Positions 41,920 through 50,934 of a DNA stretch of 64,000 nt are shown here, one piece after another. The DNA is taken from contig NZ_JADPJH010000039.1 in assembly GCF_023073315.1 (NCBI RefSeq), forward strand, positions 1 through 64,000. The letters run 5' to 3'. The translations under genes and the position numbers were made by a program. Under the pieces are notes generated by a model. The model was given only the letters and a program-made list of their open reading frames with translations. It was not told the origin of the DNA and made no database searches. This DNA is from Bradyrhizobium sp. 1. GTDB lineage: Bacteria > Pseudomonadota > Alphaproteobacteria > Rhizobiales > Xanthobacteraceae. Numbering within the stretch: the first letter of the stretch is position 1; every line of letters begins with the position of its first letter.

Positions 41920-42909
41920 TCAGGCCGCAAGCCTGGCGCGCCGCAGTGTGTCCGAGGGCTTTTCGGAGAAGTGGCGCTTGTAGTCGAGCGAGAACTGGCT
42001 GAAGTGCCAGAAGCCGTGCTGCACGGCGACGTCGTAGATTGACGTCTGCGCATCGGTTGCGCGCTTCAACTCGCGCCGCACCCGGTTCAGGCGCATCGCG
42101 CGCCAATAGTGCATCGGGCTCGTGCCCAAGACCTCCTGGAAGCAATAGCCGAGCTTGCGCGGGCTGGCGCCGACGGCCTTGCAGACCTCCAGCAACGACA
42201 GCGCGCGCTCGTCGCTGCCGTGCATCAACTCGCGGGCACGATCGACGGTGCGCTTGCGCGCCGTTGCGCTGCGGCCGGGATGGCTGGGACGCGCAGTCGG
42301 CAGCATGTCCATGATCTCGATGAGCAGGGCATCTTCCAGCGCCTGCCGTGAGGTCGGATCGTCGAACTGGTCAGGAGCATCCGCGATCGTTTCCTGGATC
42401 GCGGCAAGATGCGCGCGCAGCCGCGCGACCGGCGCCTCCGCCATCTCCATCACGCGCAACTGGTGCCAGACGGCGCGCGGCAGCGCGATGTCGAGGCGGG
42501 CGGCGAGCTCCTCGATCAGCGCCGCGCTGGCAACGACACCACGCAGTTCGAATGCCTTCGGCGTGCACATGTCGACCTCGGCATCGATGCAGGCGATCAC
42601 CTGGGTGCCAGCGATGCTGGCGCCATTGCAACTGACCTCGCCGTCGCCGTGCCAGGGCAGGCCAATGGCAAAGCTGTCAGAGCCGAGCTGACCGTATTGG
42701 CGCACCTGCTGGCTGGTGATCTCACGGAACACTTCGAGCCGGGGCAAAGAGAGCTGGGTGAAACTACCGCTGAACGCGCCGGCGCTGATCTGGTCGTAGC
42801 TCAGCCGCCAGCGGCCGAGCGCGGCGCAGTGCTCATCAACATCGGTACTGCTCGCCTGAAGCAGGGCGGCGGCCGAGTCTCGAATCGGAAGAGTTGCGCT
42901 TAAGGCCAT
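41920..42909 (-). CDS. AraC family transcriptional regulator
   Basis: A 329-residue regulator: N-terminal AraC-binding-like domain (about 20-190, with GSFTQLSLPRLEVFREITSQ) and a C-terminal double helix-turn-helix at about 225-325 (LSLLEVCKAVGASPRKLGYC, TSPMHYWRAMRLNRVRRELK, TSIYDVAVQHGFWHFSQFSL). The layout resembles EutR, the ethanolamine regulator. Start MALSATLPIR (42909) is preferred to a 15-residue extension. It is divergent from the hydrolase/amine oxidase pair (186 bases between), so a role as their activator is likely but inferred. Confidence 0.9.
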   Translation of the reverse strand: MALSATLPIRDSAAALLQASSTDVDEHCAALGRWRLSYDQISAGAFSGSFTQLSLPRLEVFREITSQQVRQYGQLGSDSFAIGLPWHGDGEVSCNGASIAGTQVIACIDAEVDMCTPKAFELRGVVASAALIEELAARLDIALPRAVWHQLRVMEMAEAPVARLRAHLAAIQETIADAPDQFDDPTSRQALEDALLIEIMDMLPTARPSHPGRSATARKRTVDRARELMHGSDERALSLLEVCKAVGASPRKLGYCFQEVLGTSPMHYWRAMRLNRVRRELKRATDAQTSIYDVAVQHGFWHFSQFSLDYKRHFSEKPSDTLRRARLAA

Positions 42910-43094
42910 GACTAGACGTCTGAATCTGTAAGCCGGACAGGGAGCAAGAACCACGCCAGACTGGCACGGCCGTGGCCTCTGTCCAGCAAAATATTGCCGG
43001 ATCTCGATAACGCCTGACGCGGCCTTCCGTGCAGTCTTCCTCCCCAGCGGCTCCCGACACCGGGATCGGGATGGCGCTTCGCGGAGGGATCGAG

Positions 43095-44285
43095 ATGCGA
43101 ACGAGCGATATCATGCGTGGCAGCCCGCCCGCGCCCGAGGCTCAGGTAACGCGCGCCAACTGGCGCAGCTTTCCCGCGATCCGCTGGGGCTTTACCCACA
43201 CCCGCGAGGTGATGCCGACCGCCGAGGTTCGCCGCTCGGCGCATCCGACGCCGATACTCAGCGCACCGCGTGAGCTGGCAAAGCTCGGCTTCACCGCGCC
43301 AGACGGCAAGCCGACCACGATCGACGCCGCGCTGCGCGAGACCTTTGCCGATACGCTCCTCGTGATGCACAGGGGCACGCTGGTCCACGAATGGTACGGC
43401 GACGGCATGAGCGTAACCACGCCGCATCTGATCTGCTCGATCAGCAAAGCTGTCGCCGGTACGCTGGGCGGCATCTTGGCCGCGCGCGGGCTGCTCGACC
43501 CGGAGGCGAGGGTGGTGCGCTACGTGCCGGAGCTGGAGACGTCCGTCTACGGCACTTGCGCCGTCCGCAACCTGCTCGACATGGCGGTCGCGATCAAGTT
43601 CGAGGAGGATTACGAGGATCCCGCCGGCGACGTCGCGCGCTACCGGTTCTCGTCAGGCTGGGACGTGCCGCCGCCGGGCGTCGAGCCTGGCCACCAGCGT
43701 GCCTATCTCACGACGCTGCGCGGCACAGGCAAGCCGCACGGTAAGGTCTTCCACTACGTCTCGCCCAACACCGAGGTGCTCGGCTGGGTCTATGAGCGCG
43801 CCTGCGGCATGCCTTACCATCGCATCCTCTCCGAATATCTCTGGCAGCCGATGGGCGCCGAGGACGACGGCTCGCTGACGCTCGACAGCCACGGCATGGG
43901 CCGCATCGCCGGCGGCCTCTCATTCACTGCGCGCGATCTGCTCCGCTTCGGCGAGATGATCCGTTGCCGCGGCGTGGTCGAGGGACGGCAGGTGGTGCCG
44001 GGTTGGTGGATCGACGACATCCGCGAGAACGGCGATCCCAGGGCGTGGGCCGACGGCGACCTCGCCGAGTTCTTCCCGGGCGCGCGCTACCGCAGCAAAT
44101 GGTTCACGATCGACCCGGCGCGCAACGCGCTCACGGCGATCGGCATTCACGGCCAGCACCTCTATGTCGACCTGGAGTCGGACACCGTCATCGTCAAGCT
44201 CGCGACGCAGCCGAAGGCGATGGACGTGCCGATCGACCAACGCTGGTTCGCGGCCTTCCGCGCCATCACCACGCATCTCGCCTAG
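43095..44285 (+). CDS. Serine hydrolase, beta-lactamase/NylB family
   Basis: A 396-residue enzyme with the class C beta-lactamase fold. The nucleophile motif SISK (SxxK) lies near residue 116 in HLICSISKAVAGTLGG, the second motif YVSPNTEVLGWVYE near 220 carries the catalytic Tyr position, and SFTARDLLRFGEMIR near 277 is typical of 6-aminohexanoate-oligomer hydrolases and related amidases/esterases. No signal peptide is seen, so it is probably cytoplasmic. GGAGGG lies six bases before ATG 43095. It precedes the amine oxidase by 21 bases; an amide substrate yielding an amine for that enzyme would make sense. Confidence 0.88.
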   Translation: MRTSDIMRGSPPAPEAQVTRANWRSFPAIRWGFTHTREVMPTAEVRRSAHPTPILSAPRELAKLGFTAPDGKPTTIDAALRETFADTLLVMHRGTLVHEWYGDGMSVTTPHLICSISKAVAGTLGGILAARGLLDPEARVVRYVPELETSVYGTCAVRNLLDMAVAIKFEEDYEDPAGDVARYRFSSGWDVPPPGVEPGHQRAYLTTLRGTGKPHGKVFHYVSPNTEVLGWVYERACGMPYHRILSEYLWQPMGAEDDGSLTLDSHGMGRIAGGLSFTARDLLRFGEMIRCRGVVEGRQVVPGWWIDDIRENGDPRAWADGDLAEFFPGARYRSKWFTIDPARNALTAIGIHGQHLYVDLESDTVIVKLATQPKAMDVPIDQRWFAAFRAITTHLA

Positions 44286-44306
44286 CACCGACCTCTGGAC
44301 ATCATC

Positions 44307-46298
44307 ATGCTCGATACCGTCAAAGCCAAATCGCAAGCGCAGACCGCCGCGCCGCATCCGCTCGATCCGCTGACCGCCGAGGAGATCTCGGCAGCCTGTA
44401 CCTTGGTGCGCGCGGCGGCGACGTCGCCCGAAAATTGCCGCTTCCCGACGGTGCGGCTGGAAGAGCCGACCAAGCAGGAGCTGGCTGCGGGCGGAGCAGG
44501 GCGCCGCGCCTTCGCGCTGACGCTCGACGTGACGACCGGCGAGGCGATCGAGCACATCGTCGATCTCGCCCGCAATGAGATCGTCGCGCGAAAAGTCATT
44601 CCGAACCGCGAGGCGCCCTACGGGCAGCCGCCGGTGATGCTGGAAGAGTTCTTCAAATGCGAGGCCGTGGTGAAGGCCGATCCCGGCTGGCGCGCGGCGA
44701 TGGTTCGGCGCGGGCTCACCGACAAGGACATCGAGCTGGTTCAGGTCGACCCGTTTTCCTCGGGCTTCTTCGATTTCGAGTACGAACGCGGCGCCCGCAT
44801 CGTGCGCGCCGTCAGCTTCTTCCGCAAGCATCTCCAGGACAACGGCTATGCCCATCCGATCGAGGGCGTGATCGCGGTGGTCGACCTCATTGGCGGCAAG
44901 GTCATCGACCTCACCGACGCCGATCCGATCGTGCCGATCCCGCGCAAGAAGCGGAACTACGGCGCCCATGAAGTCACCAACCCGCGCACCGACATCAAGC
45001 CGCTGCATATCGAACAGCCCGAGGGCGCCAGCTTCAAGGTCGATGGCTGGAAGGTCGACTGGCAGAAATGGAGTTTTCGCGTCGGCTTCACGCCGCGTGA
45101 AGGGCTGGTGCTGCATCAGCTGAGCTATCAGGATGGCAAACGAAAGCGGTCGCTGATCCATCGCGCCAGCGTTACCGAGATGGTGGTGCCTTACGCCGAT
45201 CCAACCGCGAACCATTTCTGGAAGTCGGCGTTCGACGCGGGCGAATACGGACTCGGCATGCTTGCCAATGCGCTGGAGCTCGGTTGCGACTGCCTCGGCA
45301 ACATCCACTATTTCGACGTGCCGGCCGCCGACAACAAGGGTGAGCCCTTCGTCATGCAGAACGCGATCTGCATGCATGAGGAAGACTACGGAATTGCCTG
45401 GAAGCACTATGAGTTCCGCAACGGCCTGTTTGAGGTCCGACGCTCGCGCCGCCTCGTGATCTCGTTCTTCGCGACAGTCGGCAATTACGACTATGGATTC
45501 TACTGGTACCTCTACCAGGACGGCACGATCCAGCTCGAGACAAAACTCACCGGCATCATCCAGACCGCCGCCGTGCCATCAGGCGAAACGTACAAATGGG
45601 GCGGCATGGTCGACGACAATCTGGGCGGACCGACGCACCAGCACTTCTTCAACGTGCGTCTGCACATGGATCTCGACGGCGGCGGCAACACCGTCACCGA
45701 ACATGATTTCGTACCGCGGCCCTGGGGCCACGACAATCCGCACGGCAACGCCTTCGACACCACCACGCGGGTGCTGTCGCGCGAGCGTGATGCGGCGGCG
45801 ATCGCCAATGGCGAGACCGGCCGGTTCTGGAAGATCAGCAATCCCAACGAGACCAACTCGGTCGGCAATGCGCCGGCCTACAAGCTCGTGGTCAATCCAA
45901 GCCCGCTGATGCTGGCGCAGGAGGGCAGCTACGTGCGCAAGCGCGGCGGCTTCGCCACCAAGCATGTCTGGGTCACGGCGTTCGATGCGGACGAGAAATA
46001 TGCCAGCGGCGATTATCCCAACGTCCATGCCGGCGGCGACGGCCTGCCGCGCTACGCAGCCCAGAACCGCAACATCGAGAAGGCAGACATCGTGGTGTGG
46101 CACTCCTTCGGCCACACCCATATCTGCAAGCCCGAGGACTTTCCGATCATGCCGGTCGAATATGCCGGCTTCATGCTGAAGCCGACCGGCTTCTTTTCGG
46201 CCAATGCGGCCGGCGACATTCCGCCGGATCGTAACAGTCGCAGCGTGCTTTCTGGCGAGAAGAGGGCCGGCGGCGGAAGCTCGTGCTGTAAGAGCTAG
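44307..46298 (+). CDS. Copper-containing primary-amine oxidase
   Basis: A 663-residue quinoenzyme that oxidises primary amines to aldehydes, ammonia and hydrogen peroxide. The cofactor tyrosine is in the TPQ motif FFATVGNYDYGFYWYLYQDG near residue 395 (NYDY). The copper histidines are the HQHFF pair near 448 and one in WHSFGHTHICKPEDFP near 610. The catalytic-base Asp region is MHEEDYGIAWKHYEF. N-terminal N2/N3 domains cover about 20-230. No signal peptide is seen. The tail ends GGGSSCCKS, an odd vicinal cysteine pair. Likely an operon with the NylB-like hydrolase. Confidence 0.96.
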   Translation: MLDTVKAKSQAQTAAPHPLDPLTAEEISAACTLVRAAATSPENCRFPTVRLEEPTKQELAAGGAGRRAFALTLDVTTGEAIEHIVDLARNEIVARKVIPNREAPYGQPPVMLEEFFKCEAVVKADPGWRAAMVRRGLTDKDIELVQVDPFSSGFFDFEYERGARIVRAVSFFRKHLQDNGYAHPIEGVIAVVDLIGGKVIDLTDADPIVPIPRKKRNYGAHEVTNPRTDIKPLHIEQPEGASFKVDGWKVDWQKWSFRVGFTPREGLVLHQLSYQDGKRKRSLIHRASVTEMVVPYADPTANHFWKSAFDAGEYGLGMLANALELGCDCLGNIHYFDVPAADNKGEPFVMQNAICMHEEDYGIAWKHYEFRNGLFEVRRSRRLVISFFATVGNYDYGFYWYLYQDGTIQLETKLTGIIQTAAVPSGETYKWGGMVDDNLGGPTHQHFFNVRLHMDLDGGGNTVTEHDFVPRPWGHDNPHGNAFDTTTRVLSRERDAAAIANGETGRFWKISNPNETNSVGNAPAYKLVVNPSPLMLAQEGSYVRKRGGFATKHVWVTAFDADEKYASGDYPNVHAGGDGLPRYAAQNRNIEKADIVVWHSFGHTHICKPEDFPIMPVEYAGFMLKPTGFFSANAAGDIPPDRNSRSVLSGEKRAGGGSSCCKS

Positions 46299-46409
46299 GC
46301 TGTCGGCGGGTAGTAGAGAAATTCGATCATCAGGCAACCGTCGCGGGTGAACCTTCCCGCCCGGCACCGGCACAAAGACTGGAGATCGCTCCAGCCTTTC
46401 GGACATTGA

Positions 46410-47225
46410 ATGAGATCGCTTGCCTTGCTCTGCCTGCTCGTGTTCGCGACGCCCGCCCACGCGGCCACGCCCGAGCAGCACTATCTCGACCTGCGCGATC
46501 GCTACATCGCAAAATTCTCCAAAGCCAAGGAAAGCGACGAAACCTCCAGGCAGCACGATGCCGCGCTGAATGAGCTGACGGGCGTGCTGCGCGGCCTGGT
46601 GGGACCTGTCACCATCAAGGGACTGCCGGCGGAGGGCAAGTCGAACGCCGACACGCTGTTCAAGGGCGATTCCGGCTTCGGCCATCTCGACGGTCTCGGC
46701 TTCGCCTCCGAAGGCGACAAGATGCAAGCCGTGGTGACCACCACGGGGCTGTTGAAGCACTGGCTGCGCGAGCACCGCGAAGACGGCATGCCACAGGAGA
46801 CCGGCGCGGCCTTCAAATCAGACCGCTTCTACTATCAAGCGATCCAGGACTCGGCCTTCGCCAAATATGCCGAGCTGCCGGTCACCAGGCCCGCATCGGC
46901 GAGCGCCGCGGTCGCCGTGCTCGGTGTGCGGGGCAATGGCGATTTGAAAGGACCGCCGCACGAAATCGACGTCGTCGCAATCCAGGGCGACAAGGTCTTC
47001 TTCCTCGCCAGCAGCGACGCCGTGAAGACAGCCGAGATACCGGCCTGCGAAAAAGTCTTCACGCAGATGATGGCGAGGAAGACCCCGCAGGATTCCATGG
47101 CCAAAGAAGATCAGGCGATGGACGCCTACACAAAATGCTTCGCCAAGGAAGCGCCAAGCCAGAGCTGGTTCGCGGGGGTCGTCAAGAAGGCACAGAGCCA
47201 GTTGGAGCTGCTGCCGCTACGCTAG
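46410..47225 (+). CDS. Secreted protein of unknown function
   Basis: A 271-residue protein with a Sec signal peptide (MRSLALLCLLVFATPAHAAT, cleavage near residue 19), hence periplasmic. The mature part is mainly helical and charged, with ALNELTGVLRGLVGPVTIKG near 55 and a C-terminal pair of cysteines in IPACEKVFTQ and YTKCFAKEAP that could form a disulfide. No known catalytic motif is visible. It lies 111 bases after the amine oxidase on the same strand, possibly the same transcript. Family not recognised. Confidence 0.8.
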   Translation: MRSLALLCLLVFATPAHAATPEQHYLDLRDRYIAKFSKAKESDETSRQHDAALNELTGVLRGLVGPVTIKGLPAEGKSNADTLFKGDSGFGHLDGLGFASEGDKMQAVVTTTGLLKHWLREHREDGMPQETGAAFKSDRFYYQAIQDSAFAKYAELPVTRPASASAAVAVLGVRGNGDLKGPPHEIDVVAIQGDKVFFLASSDAVKTAEIPACEKVFTQMMARKTPQDSMAKEDQAMDAYTKCFAKEAPSQSWFAGVVKKAQSQLELLPLR

Positions 47226-47238
47226 ATCGAGCGGCCTG

Positions 47239-48141
47239 TCAGCGCGAATTGAACAGGAAACGGTGTTCCGGCAGCCCCTGTGCGACGCCGTGAATGGCCA
47301 GCAGATGACCGGCCTGAGGCTCGATACTGAGTTGGTGGGGACCCAGAAACTTCCTGGCCGTCGTCACGAACAGCGTCTTGAGGTCGCTTCCTCCGAAGCA
47401 TAGGCAGGTCGGATTGGTCACGGGCACCGCAACGACGGTATCGATCGTCCCGTTCGGCCGATAGCGCACCAGGCGGCCGCCCGAGAAGAACGCCGTCCAT
47501 AGCCCGCCGGCAACATCCACGCACGCGCCGTCAGGCCTTTCCCCGGAGGCGCTGTAATCCGCGAACACGCGTCTGTTCCGGATCGTGCCGTCGTCGAGAT
47601 CGAAGTCGAACATCCAGGTGCAGTGTCGCCGCGTGTCCGTGAAATACAGCGTTCGATTGTCAGGCGAGAACGCAATGCCGTTGGTGACGATGACGTCGCC
47701 GAACAAGCGCGTCACTTCGCCGTCGCCGGTCACGCGATACAGCGCCCCGTGCGGACGATGCAGCTGATTGTCCATGGTGCCGATCCACAACCGACCGCGC
47801 GCGTCCACGCGGCCGTCGTTGAGGCGGTTGTCGATGCCGCTTTCGACCTCGCAGAATTCGGCGGGAGGAGCCTTGTCGGAAACGCGACGGGAGAGGCGCA
47901 GGTCCTGCGCGAGCAGATGCGAGCCGTCCGCCGTCAGGGCTTGGCTGCCGAGGAATTGGCCATCATGGGAGGCGATTTGATGGGCGCCCGTCGCGGGATC
48001 GAAGGATTGATGAAACCTGCCGTCGATGTCGATCCACCACAGCTTGCGGGAGCGGTCGCACCACAAGGGCGTTTCGCCAAGAATGTCCGCGCTGGCGACG
48101 GCGGTCTCGACCCTATGTGCGGGGATCGAATTGGCGGTCAT
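47239..48141 (-). CDS. SMP-30/gluconolactonase/LRE family protein
   Basis: A 300-residue six-bladed beta-propeller lactonase. Characteristic blocks: ILGETPLWCDRSRKLWWIDI near residue 20 with the metal-binding Glu, NRLNDGRVDARGRLWIGTMD near 105, IVTNGIAFSPDNRTLYFTDT near 149 with the metal Asn and FTDT, and RPDGACVDVAGGLWTAFFSG near 203 with the catalytic Asp region. Substrates are sugar or other aldonolactones. Its ATG overlaps the stop of the M24 peptidase remnant (ATGA), so it was once the second gene of a pair with that peptidase. Converges with 46410. Confidence 0.9.
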   Translation of the reverse strand: MTANSIPAHRVETAVASADILGETPLWCDRSRKLWWIDIDGRFHQSFDPATGAHQIASHDGQFLGSQALTADGSHLLAQDLRLSRRVSDKAPPAEFCEVESGIDNRLNDGRVDARGRLWIGTMDNQLHRPHGALYRVTGDGEVTRLFGDVIVTNGIAFSPDNRTLYFTDTRRHCTWMFDFDLDDGTIRNRRVFADYSASGERPDGACVDVAGGLWTAFFSGGRLVRYRPNGTIDTVVAVPVTNPTCLCFGGSDLKTLFVTTARKFLGPHQLSIEPQAGHLLAIHGVAQGLPEHRFLFNSR

Positions 48142-48265
48142 GCCGGAATCCGGCTCCAACTGCGCGCGTCTTCGCCAAAGGCCTGATAACCGGTCGAGGT
48201 CACGGCGATCGCATCTTCGAGCTTGATAAAGCCACGTCGCTTGTGGGGCAGCGTGGTCCGACGAT
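48138..48265 (-). pseudogene. 3' remnant of an M24 metallopeptidase gene
   Basis: On the minus strand this stretch reads RRGFIKLEDAIAVTSTGYQA, FGEDARSWSRIPA and a stop. It lines up with the end of the intact M24 peptidase at 55969-57168 (KRGFIKLEDTVVVTATGYEI, FGEGGRGWNSG). The preceding TTLPHK also matches TTMKHP. Only the last metal-ligand glutamate (LED) of the enzyme is left; the other four ligands and about 90% of the protein are gone. The stop still overlaps the lactonase ATG. Upstream, to the GntR gene, I see no further peptidase sequence. Confidence 0.8.
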
Positions 48266-48387
48266 CAGGACGTCGATGCCTGAAGCATCGAGCAAGCCGT
48301 CGAGCCTTGCCGTGGAGAATGGAATTTTGGAGTCCATCTATCGTTCTTCTTCGTCGACGACTTGATTTTTTCGGCGGGAGAGGGCGG

Positions 48388-49047
48388 TCAGCTGTCCTTC
48401 CAGGAGGAAAGGGCATGCGCGACGCAGCCATTGATGTGGTCGGTGAGGACGACACGGGCGCCCTTGATGTCCCGCTTCAGGGCGCACTCCAGCAACGCCT
48501 TGTGCTGGTTGATCGTCTCGGTGCCGCGATAGCGCAGCGCATAGCGGAAGTATTTGTCGAACACCACCGCGTGGGTTTGCATCAGCTCGCGCGACCCGCA
48601 AGCAGAGATCAGCGCCTGGTGGAATTCGCCGTCATAGCGCTTGCGCAGCTCGGGATCGTCGCCTTCTTTCAGGACGGTGCGCTCGGTCGCCGCCAGCTTG
48701 TGATGCGCGGAGACCACGCGGCCCTCCCATTCGACGTCGCCGGCGCGAAACGACTCGGCCATCGCATGATGCTCGAGCAGGATGCGCAGATCGGCGAGCT
48801 CGCGCAAATTCTGGATCGAGATCGGCGCCACCTCGAATCCACGCTGGCCTTCGGCGACCACAAAACCCTCGGAGGTCAGCCGATTGAGGATCTCGCGCAG
48901 CGTCGAGATGCTGACGCCGTAATCCTCCTTCATGGCATCGAGCTTGAGACGCCCGGATGGCGTGAGCACACCGAAAATGATGTCGGACCGGATGCGCTGA
49001 TAGCCGCTGTCGCCCGCCGACAGAGGCCGTTCCTCGAGTACCGTCAT
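48388..49047 (-). CDS. GntR family regulator with FCD domain
   Basis: A 219-residue repressor-type regulator. N-terminal winged helix: YQRIRSDIIFGVLTPSGRLK, LKLDAMKEDYGVSISTLREI and LNRLTSEGFVVAEGQRGFEV at about residues 15-80. All-helical FCD ligand domain after about 90 with LRELADLRILLEHHAMAESF, the metal/ligand Asp-His pattern DGEFHQALISACGSRELMQT near 145, and QHKALLECALKRDIKGARVV near 185. Such proteins sense carboxylates. It is divergent from the TRAP operon across a 227-base AT-rich region and probably controls it. Start 49047 (MTVLEERPLS) is preferred to longer frames. Confidence 0.9.
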   Translation of the reverse strand: MTVLEERPLSAGDSGYQRIRSDIIFGVLTPSGRLKLDAMKEDYGVSISTLREILNRLTSEGFVVAEGQRGFEVAPISIQNLRELADLRILLEHHAMAESFRAGDVEWEGRVVSAHHKLAATERTVLKEGDDPELRKRYDGEFHQALISACGSRELMQTHAVVFDKYFRYALRYRGTETINQHKALLECALKRDIKGARVVLTDHINGCVAHALSSWKDS

Positions 49048-49139
49048 GCCTTCTGATCCCGCTTGTCCGGATCGCGCGCGCTCTGGCGGCGACCGAACCA
49101 TCAATGTCGCCAGCAATATAGCAGAGCGTCATCACCAGA

Positions 49140-49215
49140 CGTCTACGGAAATATCATATGAAATCTATATTGTCCTTTGACATCGAAATATATGTATGAT
49201 GTGTAAATAAGCTGA
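49140..49215. promoter_or_regulatory. AT-rich divergent promoter/operator region (GntR gene / TRAP operon)
   Basis: This 75-base island is far richer in A and T than its surroundings. It contains the palindrome TCATATGA (49154-49161) and runs such as CGAAATATATGTATGATGTG. It lies between the divergent regulator and dctP starts, where the regulator's operator is expected. No exact operator half-site can be assigned from one copy. Confidence 0.45.
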
Positions 49216-49274
49216 GGGTGCGGAAAACAAGCGCTTAAGCCGCCGTTCGTGCCCTAGGGAACAGGGAGGACACG

Positions 49275-50294
49275 ATGAGCTTGTTGGTACGGGCGCTGTC
49301 TGCGACGGCGATCTGCGTGGCGCTGACTGTCGGCGCATCCGCCGCCGATGACATCCAGGAGCGGACGATCAGGTGGGGGCACCTGAACAACACCGATCAC
49401 CCCGTCAGCTTTGGCGTGCAGAAGTTTGCCGAGATCCTGCTGGCGAAGAGCGGGGGCAAGATGAAGGTCCGCGAGTTCGCGGCCTCGCAGCTCGGCAACG
49501 AATTGCAGCAGCAATCCGCGTTGCGCGGCGGCACACAGGAGATGCTGTCGGCCTCGACGACATCGCTCGCAACCGTCGTTCCCGAATTCGGCCTGATCGA
49601 CTTCCCGTTCCTGTTCAACACGACCGAGCAGGCCGACGCGCTCGCGACCGGCAAGTACGGCGCGGCGATGATTGATACGCTGCCGTCGAAGGGGCTGATC
49701 GGTCTCGGCTATTGGGGCTTGGGCTTCCGCAACGTCACCAACAGCACCCGTCCGATCACCAAGCTCGAGGATTTCAGCGGCCTCAAGCTTCGCGTGATTC
49801 CGAACCCGGTCTACCTCGAAAGCTTCAGTGCCTTTAAGGCCAATCCGGTCCCGATGGCCTTCGGCGAGCTGTATTCGGCGCTGGAGACCCGCACCGTGGA
49901 CGGCCAGGAAAATCCCTACACGGTCATTCTCTCCAACAAATTCTACGAAGTGCAGAAATACGTTTCCGCCACCAACCACACCTTCACCCTGAACATCATT
50001 CTGGTGAGCAAGGTGTTCTGGGACAAGCTGTCGCCGACCGAGCAGAAGCTGATGCGCGAGGCTTATGCGGAGAGCCGCGGCTATCAGAAGGACCAGACCC
50101 GTCTTCAGACCGAAAAGGCTTTGGCGGAATTGCAGGCCAAAGGCATGCAGTACAATGCGATCGCCCCCGAGGAGACCGAGCGCATGCGGAAGGCGGTGCA
50201 ACCGGTCGTGGACAAGATGTCAGCCAATCTTCGCGCGGAGACGGTGAAGCTTTTCAACGACGAGGTCGAGCGCATCCGCAAGGACGTGAAGTAG
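49275..50294 (+). CDS. TRAP transporter substrate-binding protein (DctP family)
   Basis: A 339-residue periplasmic receptor with a Sec signal peptide (residues 1-24, ending SAAD). Family landmarks: RWGHLNNTDHPVSFGVQKFA, the LKLRVIPNPVYLESF region near 172 with the carboxylate-binding arginine, and ALETRTVDGQENPYTVILSN near 200. It captures an organic acid for the DctQM permease encoded next. GGGAGGA precedes the ATG. First gene of an operon that continues into aroQ and the FAD oxidoreductase. Confidence 0.94.
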   Translation: MSLLVRALSATAICVALTVGASAADDIQERTIRWGHLNNTDHPVSFGVQKFAEILLAKSGGKMKVREFAASQLGNELQQQSALRGGTQEMLSASTTSLATVVPEFGLIDFPFLFNTTEQADALATGKYGAAMIDTLPSKGLIGLGYWGLGFRNVTNSTRPITKLEDFSGLKLRVIPNPVYLESFSAFKANPVPMAFGELYSALETRTVDGQENPYTVILSNKFYEVQKYVSATNHTFTLNIILVSKVFWDKLSPTEQKLMREAYAESRGYQKDQTRLQTEKALAELQAKGMQYNAIAPEETERMRKAVQPVVDKMSANLRAETVKLFNDEVERIRKDVK

Positions 50295-50330
50295 CCGACG
50301 TCTTCGTCGGCTAAGCGACGGAGCCGGCCA

Positions 50331-50879
50331 ATGGCCGGCTCACATCTCTCATTTGCCCGGACGTCACGCATGGCGCGAGCTCTCGACCTCTATTGCACGT
50401 TCCTGAAGGCCGTCATTGCCGCGTGTCTTGCGGTCATGGTGGTGCTGGTGTTCGGCAACGTCGTGCTGCGCTACGGCTTCAACTCCGGCATCACGATCTC
50501 CGAGGAGCTGTCGCGCTGGCTGCTGGTCTGGCTGACCTTCCTCGGGGCCATCGTCGCGATGCGCGAGCACGCTCATCTCGGCGTCGACAGCCTGGTCCGG
50601 ATGCTTCCCGCCTCAGGCAAGCGCATCTGCTTCGTCATCAGCTACTGCCTGATGCTGTTTGCCGACTGGCTGCTGCTCTCAGGCAGCTGGCGCCAGACCA
50701 TCATCAATTTGGATGACCGCGCGCCGGCCACCGGTCTTTCGATGGGCATCTTCTACGCGGTCGGCGTGATCTTCGGCGTGTCGACCGCGATCATCCTTCT
50801 CTACGACTTGTACCGCGTGATCAGCGGGCAGGCGAGCGAGGAGGACATGGTGGCCGTCCGGGAATCGGAGGAGCAGTGA
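50331..50879 (+). CDS. TRAP transporter small permease (DctQ family)
   Basis: A 182-residue four-helix membrane protein (helices near 28-50, 62-82, 98-120, 140-162). It contains the family motif VVLRYGFNSGITISEELSRW near residue 45 and FLGAIVAMREHAHLGVDSL near 79. It forms the scaffold half of the TRAP permease. A second possible start at 50370 (MARALDLYC) would remove 13 residues; GGAG about eight bases before 50331 tips the choice. The stop is followed by TGATG into a 19-codon frame leading to the next gene. Confidence 0.9.
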   Translation: MAGSHLSFARTSRMARALDLYCTFLKAVIAACLAVMVVLVFGNVVLRYGFNSGITISEELSRWLLVWLTFLGAIVAMREHAHLGVDSLVRMLPASGKRICFVISYCLMLFADWLLLSGSWRQTIINLDDRAPATGLSMGIFYAVGVIFGVSTAIILLYDLYRVISGQASEEDMVAVRESEEQ

Positions 50880-50934
50880 TGCCGTCCTTCGCCATTGTGC
50901 CTGTTCATTGCCTTCGCGTCACCCGGATCATTCC

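Noticed and set aside
43920..45407. A 495-codon minus-strand frame
   Set aside because: It is the shadow of the NylB-like hydrolase and amine oxidase genes, which carry clear catalytic motifs.
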